A program made the translations under genes and the position numbers. The notes beneath the pieces were generated by a model. The model was not told the origin of the DNA. It was given only the letters and a program-made list of their open reading frames with translations, and ran no database searches. Positions 55,124 to 64,000 of a DNA stretch of 64,000 nucleotides are shown piece after piece. The stretch is taken from assembly GCA_014529385.2 (NCBI GenBank), contig CM043944.1, forward strand, positions 89,969,384-90,033,383. The letters run 5' to 3'. Position 1 is the stretch's first letter; each line of letters opens with the position of its first letter. Source of the DNA: Adiantum capillus-veneris (Eukaryota; Streptophyta; Polypodiopsida; Polypodiales; Pteridaceae).

Positions 55124-55232
55124 GCCGAAGGCCACCGGCCAGACTAGTCTCTATAGTGAGAAAACCCATAGCAAAAGGAAGAGGGAAGCCACAATGGTGC
55201 TTTGCCTGACAATCACCTTGCATGCAAAATGG

Positions 55233-55234
<2 letters not shown>

Positions 55235-55286
<52 letters not shown>
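55235..55286. repeat. (AG)n microsatellite
   Basis: About 52 bp of pure AG, 115 bp from the previous tract. Confidence 0.97.
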
Positions 55287-55289
<3 letters not shown>

Positions 55290-55599
55290 TATTACCGTTT
55301 TCTAGAGGCTAAAATTGGCGCATGAGACAGAACGATCTACATGTGTGCGTCCATCCCAAAAAAAAGGGCCAAACGTGCTGAAAATAAACATGCTACAAAT
55401 AAATTAGACTGATGTGGGGGGGTGTATACACGTGTATGAGGGATGAGGGGGATGGAGCTCTACATCTAATGGATGTGAAACTATATATGTGCAGGGGAGT
55501 ACAAACACGATATGCAAAAGACTAGCGAGCTGCATCTCGTACCAGACTGGGGGTGTAGTATGGCATGCATAGGTGATTGCTCAAGCTCAACTGCGAGAT

Positions 55600-57830
55600 C
55601 GAACAATCTCTACCTGGTAGAGTGACTCCCTCTAAATGTCGGGTGTGGGTGACTTGAAGAGAATCTCTCTGTCTAAATTTCTAGTAAGAAGCGACCAAGA
55701 TAGCTGTCTCCAATCTCTCGACTCTAATAGCAATGTGGGCTGTCTTGAGAAAAGGGCTCTATATCGGCCCCATATGCTCTCATATGCTGGACATCTGCAT
55801 ACAGAGTGCTCCTCCAATTCCACCCACCTCCACATGCCCTGCATTTCCGAAGATCTCTATCAATACGTGATGAACGCCCAACCTCAAGTTGAGTCTGTGA
55901 CATGAGACTCAGTTGTCCAATCACCACTAGCACTGTGGCACATATGTGTCCATATACCTCAGCCGATCAACAAAGCCATCCTCTAGAATAGTCATAAAAT
56001 GCTCAGCGTAATATTGCACCTCAATAGAAGAAAATGTTTGGGCGTAATCCATGTCTCTTGGATGTATAATTGCCAGAGATCCTGTGTGAGGATCATGTTC
56101 CTTTCCATATGTGAGGTGTATGAATGGTGAGTCTCGATTGTTACCCAAACTGACATGGTGGCAGCCGCTCTATACCATGTATGTTGAACCACTGTCATTT
56201 GTGCATACCATGATCCACTCTCACCTGCCTCTTACCAACTGCTTGGATTCCTTGAGGGTCTGTATGAGAGTATGTCCTGCAGTAGCTCTCTCAATCTCTG
56301 GATGAACCATACTGTCAAAAAGTGAGCCTCCACTAACATGGGCAGTGTGGCCAGCTCTGTCATGTGGCATAGAGGGTTTTCTGTAGGAGATAGGCACGAC
56401 CTGCAGCCCCTAAATCTGTGTGCACCATGAAGATGTAGGCCCTAGTGCCCAAACTACTGCTGCATACATCACCCCTTTATTCGGCGGGAAGTGTGTGATG
56501 GCAGCGGCGCTCTAGCATCGCTAGTGCAGCATACCCTCAAGGGAGTCTCTCTCTCGCTGCACTCACCCTGGAGAAGAGGCATGTGGTGGCTGTGAAAGTA
56601 ATCCTAAGGTACACATAGCAATCTATCACCTCGACCCGTCCCCCAAACCGTGTGAATATTCACACTAGCTCGGCTCCTGCTCTGTTTGGATGTGTGGAAA
56701 TTCAGAACCTTGGTCTTCCCAATGTTTTCTGTGAGTCTTCTGTGCACGCAAAAATCAGTCAAGGCCTGTAAATGGAGCTGTAGTCCCTCCTGTGACTCCC
56801 AGACCAAGACAATATCATCAGCATACAGCATGATATGAACAGAGTACCACCTAGATCCACACCTACACCTCCTGTGCGAAGAATGTACACAGAAATCTCA
56901 TCGATGTAGAGGCCAAATAGAGTAGGTGAGAGTGGACACCCTTGCTTCACGCTAAAAGTGCTACCAATGGGCTCTGAGGTGCCTCCTGGACAGTGTACTC
57001 AGCCTATCCAGCTGCTCGTAGAGGGAGTAGATCCCCCAAATCACCTCTGATGGCACACCAAGTGTCTATAGGCATTGGAAGAGTCGATAACGTGGGTTTG
57101 CGGAAATCCACAAAGCAGTAGCCTCTTCTGCACCTTTGCTTGAATGATCAAGCAACGCAGAGTGAAGATGCGGTTGATGATAGAGAAGGCTCTTTTAAAA
57201 CCGACCAGTCCTATGGCTCATAGGCTCTCCCTCTCTACATATGAACTCAAATCTGCCTCTAGCAATGCTCCGTAGAGTAACGAGTTTGGCCAATGTGCAG
57301 TGAGGCTGTTGTCATTGCCATTGTTGAGCAGCCCCAATGCCTTGGATAGCAGCCGGTGATGTGTTCGGTCCCTGTGCCTGCTGGCACCAGATCTGTGAGC
57401 AAGTCTCTATCCCTCGGAAGGCCATCACTATACTCTCGTCCGCCAAGATGCTGAGTGCTCATCCATATCCGTCCTGCCGACCATGCGCTCTACCATGCTA
57501 GAGCTCTTTTATTGCCACCTCCACTCTCTACGTATTCTCTGCAGCCTCATCCTAACACAGTTTACCAAGGCGACACAAAGCCCATCATCCAGCTCTGGCT
57601 ACACCTTTATGGCAATAAGGACAGAGACGGCAGCCAGGTCGCTACCTCATGCGACTGTACCCTCGTCCATGTGTGACATGGGAAGCCAGTGAAGGGATCA
57701 ATGGCGTAGAGATGGTTTGTACAGATCCCGAGCTGCAGTGGTCTGAAAAAAAGGCTTGCGTGGGAATCAAAGCTCCAAGTCACACCTCGACTCACGGCTC
57801 GAACCTGTGACATGGTGTCACCAAGTCAAA
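55600..57830 (-). pseudogene. LINE (non-LTR retrotransposon) remnant, RT to C-terminus
   Basis: Minus strand, many frame breaks. FVDFRK-like block (about 57120), then QGCPLSPTLFGLYIDEI (about 56900-56945) and LYADDIVLV (from 56828) give RT motifs of a LINE, with the YADD catalytic box. The C-terminal side ends in a zinc-binding-like CRACGGGW...HSVCRCPAYESI (about 55770-55850), typical of plant LINE C-termini. No endonuclease domain is identifiable and no poly-A tail is evident. Confidence 0.82.
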
Positions 57831-58039
57831 TCATCTAACCAAGTCACCTGTGCGCGTTGGCTGAAAGCCATTTGAGAAACGATGATTATGTGCAGATGTG
57901 GCTCTGTGGATCACGTGGCCACTCATCGAAGGGCATATATCCCGCCTGCGTAAGCTACAGCCATGCCTGCCGTCGATCCCTTCAGTCGACCCCGTGTCAC
58001 ATATACCCCTGCCATGATGAGGGGTTGCTGTTGCGAAGC

Positions 58040-58042
<3 letters not shown>

Positions 58043-58096
<54 letters not shown>
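58043..58096. repeat. (AG)n microsatellite
   Basis: About 54 bp of pure AG, upstream (in minus sense) of the LINE remnant. Confidence 0.97.
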
Positions 58097-58097
<1 letters not shown>

Positions 58098-58604
58098 ATA
58101 AAAAAACTATGGCTAGGGTGAACGATCATATCAATGACAAGTCTATTGTTCTACCAATAGGAGAACTTTAAGGATGGTAAAGAAAAACTAGCATTTTTGC
58201 CAAGGCAACACTAAGGTTGGGCAGGCCAAAAACAAGCAGCTACAAATGCTCTCACCAACTTTAATGCATGAGACATAAAGAGGAAAGCTTTTAATATAGC
58301 AATTGCAAAAATTCGCTTTAAAGTAGCACTGCTCCTATTTCAATTTCTTGAGCTTGAATCACCCTTTCAATGTGAATCAAAGCACTCTGATCTCAAAACA
58401 ATGCGTCAGGGGAAGTCCCTTCACAATGAATGTTTCGATTGATTGTTCAAAGCAGAAATGTGCTTTGAAGGGAATCAGTTTTGTAAAATTTGTAGCTGAT
58501 TGGCATCCCGAAATAGACTAATTACACAATTTCACAGTGTCCCTGCTTATTCTCTGAACTCTTGAAGGGATTGCCAAACATACATAACAAAAATCAGGCT
58601 GTCT

Positions 58605-58610
58605 TTTATT
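58605..58610 (-). promoter_or_regulatory. Putative polyadenylation signal of the kelch gene
   Basis: AATAAA on the minus strand, 268 nt downstream of the kelch stop codon (58878), with no other gene signal between. Confidence 0.45.
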
Positions 58611-58877
58611 AATGTTCAATATGTGGTAAGTATTGGATCAAGTGATATGTACCTCTTCTGACAATCCAGAGCAAAATTTGTCACCATGTCTGAGGTTATC
58701 TGTCTATCTACCCCTCTTATGCATGTTTCCACCTCTCCTTGTATTGGTTCAAGGACATAATAAATTGTTTGAACCCATTTGCACCTAACTCCACTGACAG
58801 CAAAAATCAAAAATAGTGCGAAGCTGCCACAACATGAAGTGTGATGGAGATGTGAGTGAGCGGATCAGTTTCTTTGG

Positions 58878-59401
58878 TCACAAGCGTCCATTCTCCTTTG
58901 GGGCCTTAAAATGAGCATTGTTCACGGCGCTGCCATTTGACAATACATGCCTTGAATCATGAGAGGAAACTCTTAATCTTGTGGTTTGCCCAGGAGCCCC
59001 ACCAACCAAAGTGCTTGTGTCGATGATTGTTCTGTAAATGGAAATACAAACAAGCAAGCTTGTAAAACAAACAAAATCGAGCCTAATTCAGATATAAGTT
59101 GAGTTTTGAGCATTTTAGGGCTCACATTGCACTATCCACATCCATGCCAACTCCACCAAAAATGAAGACATTCTCACAAATCACTGTTGCAGAATGACCG
59201 TATCTCGGCTTCAAGCTTACTATTGCAGCAAAACAACAGTGATCAAAAAAAGAAATCAGTGATTATTGATACGATACATAAATAAGCAACCATGAAATGA
59301 TCGAACAATCAAAAGATAAGATGAGAGGAGACTTTTGCACCTTGGTTGTCAAACCCATTTTGCTTTCCCTCTGAATCTACGCGCTCCAGCCTCAGGACCC
59401 C
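58878..59401 (-). CDS. Kelch-repeat protein, last three exons
   Basis: Exons at 59341-59401 (61 nt), 59126-59219 (94 nt) and 58878-59031 (154 nt, stop TGA 58878-58880). Introns have acceptors GAACAG|, GCAATAG| and TTTACAG| and donors |GTGCAA and |GTGAGC, and the three exons join in a single frame. The joined product contains PRYGHSATVICENVFIFGG, a kelch blade signature (aromatic-Gly-His-Ser, then FIFGG), followed by a polar C-terminus. It resembles plant kelch proteins in general; I cannot tell which. Upstream exons are not seen, and a gypsy fragment lies at 59904, either in a large intron or truncating the gene. This is the clearest non-transposon gene here. Confidence 0.72.
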
Positions 59402-59903
59402 CTGTTCTCCCAAACGAACAGAAAGAGAAAACTTAAGTCTCTAACAAAACGATATGCAGGGTAGCCCGCAAGATAATGAAGGTTGTCAAACGAAAGCATC
59501 AAAACACAGGTTCAGCCTGGACGAAAAAAAAATAGAAACATCCTGCAACAATCCCAAAGCTTCAGGAATAATTTTTACATGAGGCTAAATTTGCGACTTT
59601 AGAGAGAAAAAACTTTCAGCAAACACATGCAGTCCATGTAAAAGATAGCAACCTGTCACTTGCTACTAAACAACAAATCCTATGTAAAACACAACTCTTT
59701 CATGCGCTGTTCAAAGGTTTCCATCTACAACTAAAAGCTCCCCAGACCACAGTTTGCATCGTTTAGAGGTTCCAAGTATAACTAAACACTTCCCAGCCCA
59801 TAGTCTACATCATTCGGAGGCTATCAACACCATTGAAACCAGCATTGTAGCCTGAATCAAACAAATTCAATAGGCACCAAAACACATTCAAAACAGATAA
59901 ATT

Positions 59904-61115
59904 CTATTCCAAACAATCTGCAACCAGTATTCTCAAACAATGTTCCAAAAAGTATATAAATACAAAGCAAAAAAAAAAAAAACATTCAAGGTTGGTCATT
60001 CGGACTTGAAGGACAACAGGCTTGCCATCTTGGTTCAGGGTGATGATCTTGCTGCAGATCTGAGTGATAGCATCATTATGGTCATGCCAAGGCATTCCCA
60101 AAAGAGCGTCGCAATGCTCCAACTTCATGATGCAAAAGTCGACCTTGCCATGTTACCCCTGAATGGATACAAGCGGGGCACCAATAAGCAGGAGAACTCA
60201 AAGCCTCCAACAAACTGGTCATACTCAAAATCCATGAGCTTGAGAAATCCTGGGTGGATAAAATTTCGGGATCAAAAAAGATAAGCGCTTTGTGGCCACA
60301 AATCTTTCCATAATCTCTGCATAATTCCTTGGAAGCATCGGGTACAGAAATTGCGTAAATGTCTGGAACATAGTCCCGTCCGGAAACATTCGAAGCACCT
60401 GCCTTCTTGGTGAAGAATATCGCATTGGCGAGTAGTCAAGCGAGGTCGCACAAGTGAAGTCGAAGTGTTGCGAGAATCCGTAGAATTTGAGCGTTGTGGA
60501 CGAGAATGCTGTGTATTTATCGATTGGTCCTCAGTTGTAAATTCCAGTCTTTTCTTCATTAGTTTGAAACCAACCATAGAATGGTCCATAAGCTCTTGAA
60601 GCGGTGATAGTAGTCCGATGGTGTAGCGCTCGCACCGGTCCTCTAAGGTTATCAATTTGAAGAAAGAGACCAAGAAGTAGATGTCCAAAAATCTTTGGTT
60701 GCAATCGTCCATATTTTTAATGGCTAGCATTGTCAAATTACCCCTTTCTGCAGACGTTGTACTTCAAATAAGGAGGTCATGTGACTTCGGGCAAAAATAT
60801 TCTTGAAAGCTTGCCCAAGTCCTTGGAGCGAGAGGCTTAGAGGCTATAGAGCTCCACCACTGCATAACATCGTCTTTAAGAAAAGTGGTTGTCGAGAGAT
60901 TTTAAATTCTTTTGTGTAGTTTTCCATTGAATAGATATTGCCGAGCTGCTGAAGAAACTGCAATGCTTTCTTCTCATCTTCACTCCCAAAAAGGTAAAAA
61001 AATTTACCGTCGACCCACCATAACTGAGGTAAGCATACGCACTCCAACTGTGAAACACAAGCGGCGAAGGCGGATGTTGTAATGTGCAGCAGAAGTGATT
61101 AATGGTGATACTCAC
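59904..61115 (-). pseudogene. Gypsy gag-protease fragment
   Basis: Minus strand: gag-like AYLSYGG...GVKMRRK at 60876-61115, a longer frame at 60272-60736 ending in a Cys-rich CFECFRTGLCSRHLRNFC knuckle-like block, then protease end HCDALLGMPWHDHNDAI (about 60105) where gypsy proteases have D-x-x-LGMPW. No RT follows before 59900. A poly-A/T tract at 59970 marks the end. It belongs to neither family A nor H by motif wording. Confidence 0.7.
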
Positions 61116-61497
61116 GATGAGTGCTCAATGTTTACTCAAGGTTCCTTTTATTACTCAAGGTTCCTTTTACTTCATGAGATAGTTCCTTTTACTTCATGAG
61201 AGAGATGTGCAACAGACTAGAGACAGAAGAGAAAGAGATACTATGAGTGAAGGTTCTGTGATTGATAGAGAGAGAAGAAGAATAACATCAGGTGGGTCCT
61301 AAACCCCCCTCCAAGGGCCCCCCCTCTGTATCGCTAGAGAGATATTTGCTTTGGATTGCACAAATGCTTGTACAATGGATCTAGATACTGAGATGTTGAT
61401 GGAATCTGGCTATGGATGCTTGAATTTGCAAGGCTAAAGGCTGAAAATGCAAAACACTAGGGATGCTGACCAGAATCTGCAAACTCAACGAGGCTAT

Positions 61498-61559
61498 GGG
61501 CTGATCTGGTATGGCTGATGTCGACGATGGGCTGATCTTGTATGGCTGATGTCGACGAT
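61498..61559 (+). repeat. 31-bp tandem duplication
   Basis: Two copies of a unit starting GGGCTGATCT and ending TGATGTCGACGAT, differing at one base, within a wider GGCTGA-rich stretch (61430-61690). Confidence 0.95.
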
Positions 61560-62081
61560 GGGCTGAAAACTTAAAACGATGGCTGATCTAAAGGGCTAGG
61601 GACTATTGTTGTTGGCTGATTTGCTTTGCTTAAGTGCTGAAACTACTAACGCTAGGGTTGACTCGGAACTATAGGCTGATCTACGACGGTAGAGCTGAAA
61701 ACACTCGATTGAATCTGCTATTGATAATGTGATGGGTTTTAGGGTTTGGTTTTTGCGTCGAGGTCATAGACGCATCTGATCATTGCGTTTGTTTGGCCAG
61801 TCACACATTCTCTCTCTCAAGAAAGGAGGTTCATGCCAAACTCTTTATCAGAGCCAAAATCTTCTATGTTGTGATCACATCTTCTCATCCTTTTAATGCC
61901 CAATACTTGCATTTGTGTGGCACAAGGAACATCTGAGTGACCAACAGGTTTTGGACTAACTTGATTGAGTTTCGCAAATCTCGATCGAGGGGCCTAGAAC
62001 CAGAATAAAAAACACAAGAAACTTCCAACTTATGAAGTTCGGTCGAGTGGCCCCAAAAATCATAACCCCCAACAACTTACA

Positions 62082-62083
<2 letters not shown>

Positions 62084-62128
<45 letters not shown>
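62084..62128. repeat. (CT)n microsatellite
   Basis: About 45 bp of pure CT. Confidence 0.97.
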
Positions 62129-62132
<4 letters not shown>

Positions 62133-62373
62133 CCAAGTGCGGTAGATTGGTTATGTCATTTCCCTCTTGAATAACAGGTTTTTAGTTCAACTCTCCTCGT
62201 CGGCTAGATCTTTAAGGTCTCTTGGGATAGTTTCCTACGATGTTAAAACTCTCTTCTTCTTCTTCTTCTTCTCCTCTCTCACAGTTGTTTTAAAGTACTA
62301 AAAGTGTTGCCGAGTGTGTAGATTGCGGTTATCCACGTGTTTCCGTCCGATCACTCACGAAAAATGATTACAT

Positions 62374-62385
62374 TGGTGTCGGAGC
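62374..62385 (+). promoter_or_regulatory. Primer-binding site, family D
   Basis: TGGTGTCGGAGC, a variant of the initiator tRNA-Met site TGGTATCAGAGC, 1-2 nt after an LTR-like ...TTACA end. Confidence 0.7.
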
Positions 62386-63500
62386 TCAGCTTGCTTCCTT
62401 GCCCTTTGCAAATCGAAGCAAGATCCTAAGAACATGGACGCAGAACAAGGAGATCACAACAGAGAAGGGGAAATTCACTGACCCAAGAGCATTCAGACAA
62501 GACGCATGCTCAATACGTGGAGAGAAAGATGACAGGAAAACTTCACAGTTCCTGCATCAGTCGCTTGCCGTTTTGACGAGCAAACCAGTCCTACGTGAAC
62601 CTACAAATGGAAGCTATGGAGTTTGATGAAGAAGAAACCACAAGAGAATGAGGAAATGAAGAAACAGGAGTTTGTTTTTTCTATAGACATGCTTTTGATG
62701 TTTTTCTATGTTGCAGGGGCCTCTAAAAATCTCTTCGACAGTTGATAATTTGGATATGCAACAAAAATTAAAGTTGATCCCCTCGATGAGCCCTACGCAT
62801 TGATGCAAATGGATTTTGATTCCGATAATTTTGAAAAATTAGGGTTTTCAACAGCAAATTAGAGAAAATTTCAGCATCTGTAAAATTATGTTTTTGGAAG
62901 CTCTTCTTATTTTTGTGCAGATAACAGGTAATAGGAGCGAGGAACATGCATTTGAAAGCATTTGGAAGCGACGGCGGCTTAGAAATGAATCCGATTATTT
63001 TTCGATCGGTCGGCAATAAGAACCATGGCTTTTGCTTTGTTTTATGAAATTTGTATGAATGTATGATGATAAGAAATGATCAATGATGATTATGATTATA
63101 ATTATGTTGATCTTGGATGTGCCATCGGTATCCAAGTATGATACAATGTCCTTTTATAGGCATTGGCTGTGATACTCACCATTGACAGATTTTCATACGC
63201 ACCCGAGGTGTCTACAGCTAGCTCCTCTTTTATGCGCACGGCCATCATTGCATCAGTATGCATGATTGAATGATCACTCGTGGTTTCTCAATTGTGTAAA
63301 CGTTAAAAGTGTGGACACTCTTTTATTACTTTGTTTATCTGCTATCCTTGAAATCGAGGACGATTGCTTTGATTTTAGAAGGCAATACGTGACGGCCTTT
63401 AGGGTTAGAGTTTTTTGCGTCAAGGTCATAGACGTATCTAATCACTAGTCAAAATCAAAGAGCACGACACCCTCTACACATTGATGCTAATCCAACCACA
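62386..63500 (+). other. Family D leader / unassigned
   Basis: A short gag-like start (MDAEQGDHNREGEIH then stop, near 62434) follows the primer site, but no domain is reached. The rest holds no recognisable gene. The block at 63397-63445 is similar to LTR D. Confidence 0.4.
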
Positions 63501-63518
63501 TCATCTACAACGGAAGCA

Positions 63519-64000
63519 ATGATCATGGCTTACTTGGTCTCATTACAAGAAATCGTCAACAAGCAAGGTGAAGAGTTACGCGCACTTGCAATGGAGAATG
63601 GAACTTTAAGAGTTCTTGCTGTGGAGAATGAGCACCTCAAGAAGGTTCTTGAAATGCAAACAACACGCTTGATGCATCTTGAGAATAAAGTTCAAGAATT
63701 TAAGCGCTCTCTTGTTGACATGAATGTATTGAAAGAGCGCTTGAACAAAAGTTGAGAGTGATCATGTATTGAAAGAGAAAACGATAGATACAATACGACA
63801 TGATGTATGTGAGATGAGAAATGCATCCAAATCATGGACTGATATATGTAAGAATAATGTGGTTTCTACATCTCCTATTAGGCAAGCCGTTGTCCAAGCA
63901 AAGAATGTAAAGAATGTGGACACTCAAAAATTGTATGAACAGCAAAAACGCTCAAAGAACGTAGTCATTCGTGGAATCAAAGAGGAAAGCATGGAAACAC
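63519..64000 (+). CDS. Coiled-coil ORF, possible LINE ORF1, runs off the edge
   Basis: Starts with ATG at 63519 or 63525. 78 codons with heptads (EELRALAMENGTLRVLAVEN...) end at a stop near 63753. Another frame continues the coiled coil and reaches KRSKNVVIRGIKEE by the window end. A coiled coil followed by K[NS]xVIxGI is the layout of LINE ORF1 RNA-binding proteins. The frame change near 63750 suggests a lesion. The assignment is tentative. Confidence 0.45.

Larger units (their letters stand above)
61130..62372 (+). mobile_element. LTR (or part) with Met-type primer site, family D
   Basis: The right end is ATGATTACA at 62372, followed by a primer site. The left end is not determined. It includes a small repeat of ACTCAAGGTTCCTTTTA (about 61134-61190), a 31-bp tandem, the CT tract and a CTT run (62254-62271). 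A 55-bp block at about 61735-61790 (TTTGCGTCGAGGTCATAGACGC) recurs diverged at 63397-63445. Confidence 0.5.

Noticed and set aside
54715-55325. Several frames with Ser-Leu, Arg-Glu or Ile-Tyr runs
   Set aside because: They are translations of CT, AG and TA microsatellites.
1-64000. tRNA, rRNA or snRNA genes
   Set aside because: No cloverleaf with A/B boxes or rRNA core sequence was recognised; tRNA-like words are retrotransposon primer sites.

Overview
This is a plant nuclear window built almost wholly from nested, mostly decayed retrotransposons. Plant-type Ty3/gypsy chromoviruses, an Athila/Tat-like gypsy lineage, Ty1/copia and LINE remnants, GT-AG exons and many (GA)n/(CT)n tracts point to a large land-plant genome. 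A fern or other non-angiosperm is my guess, but no marker here settles it. There is no sign of prokaryotic or organellar DNA. Family names used below (A, B, H) are working labels.

Left block, 1-39.1 kb. The oldest layer is element H1, an Athila/Tat-like gypsy element: leader about 3.3-4.6 kb, gag 4.8-6.0 kb, protease 6.9-7.4 kb, linker to 8.7 kb, RT 18.3-19.2 kb, RNase H 27.2-27.7 kb, integrase 27.7-28.5 kb and a tail with a retropepsin-like domain to 30.3 kb. Two chromovirus copies have split it: A1 (8688-18276), whose 1598-codon gag-pol is almost intact, and A2 (19159-27156), riddled with stops and flanked by a TCGGG target duplication. H1 ends at a purine tract and LTR-H (30331 on), which runs into the leader and gag start of a second element, H2 (to about 32.65 kb). 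On the minus strand lie a truncated chromovirus A3 (32.65-35.06 kb) and element B's LTR and internal ORF (35.06-39.12 kb). The two halves of A3's LTR lie about 33 kb apart in opposite orientation, each abutting a B LTR. The simplest reading is that B inserted into the A3 LTR and a segment of about 36 kb was later inverted.

Right block, 39.1-64 kb. In order: DNA-transposase-like debris (39.1-41.5 kb, +), exon-like segments of an unrecognised gene (41.9-44.3 kb, -), a decayed copia pol (45.7-48.1 kb, +), a second transposase-like remnant (49.2-51.3 kb, +), about 4 kb with little recognisable content, a LINE remnant (55.6-57.8 kb, -), the 3' end of a kelch-repeat host gene with three frame-consistent exons (58.88-59.40 kb, -), a gypsy gag-protease fragment (59.9-61.1 kb, -), an LTR end with a Met-type primer site (62.37 kb), and the start of a coiled-coil ORF that may be LINE ORF1 and runs off the edge.

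The least explained signal is a 22-bp AT-rich palindrome centred on CG. It recurs three times at 283-294 bp spacing in the H1 leader and again three times at 284-294 bp in the H2 leader, while the surrounding sequence has diverged.
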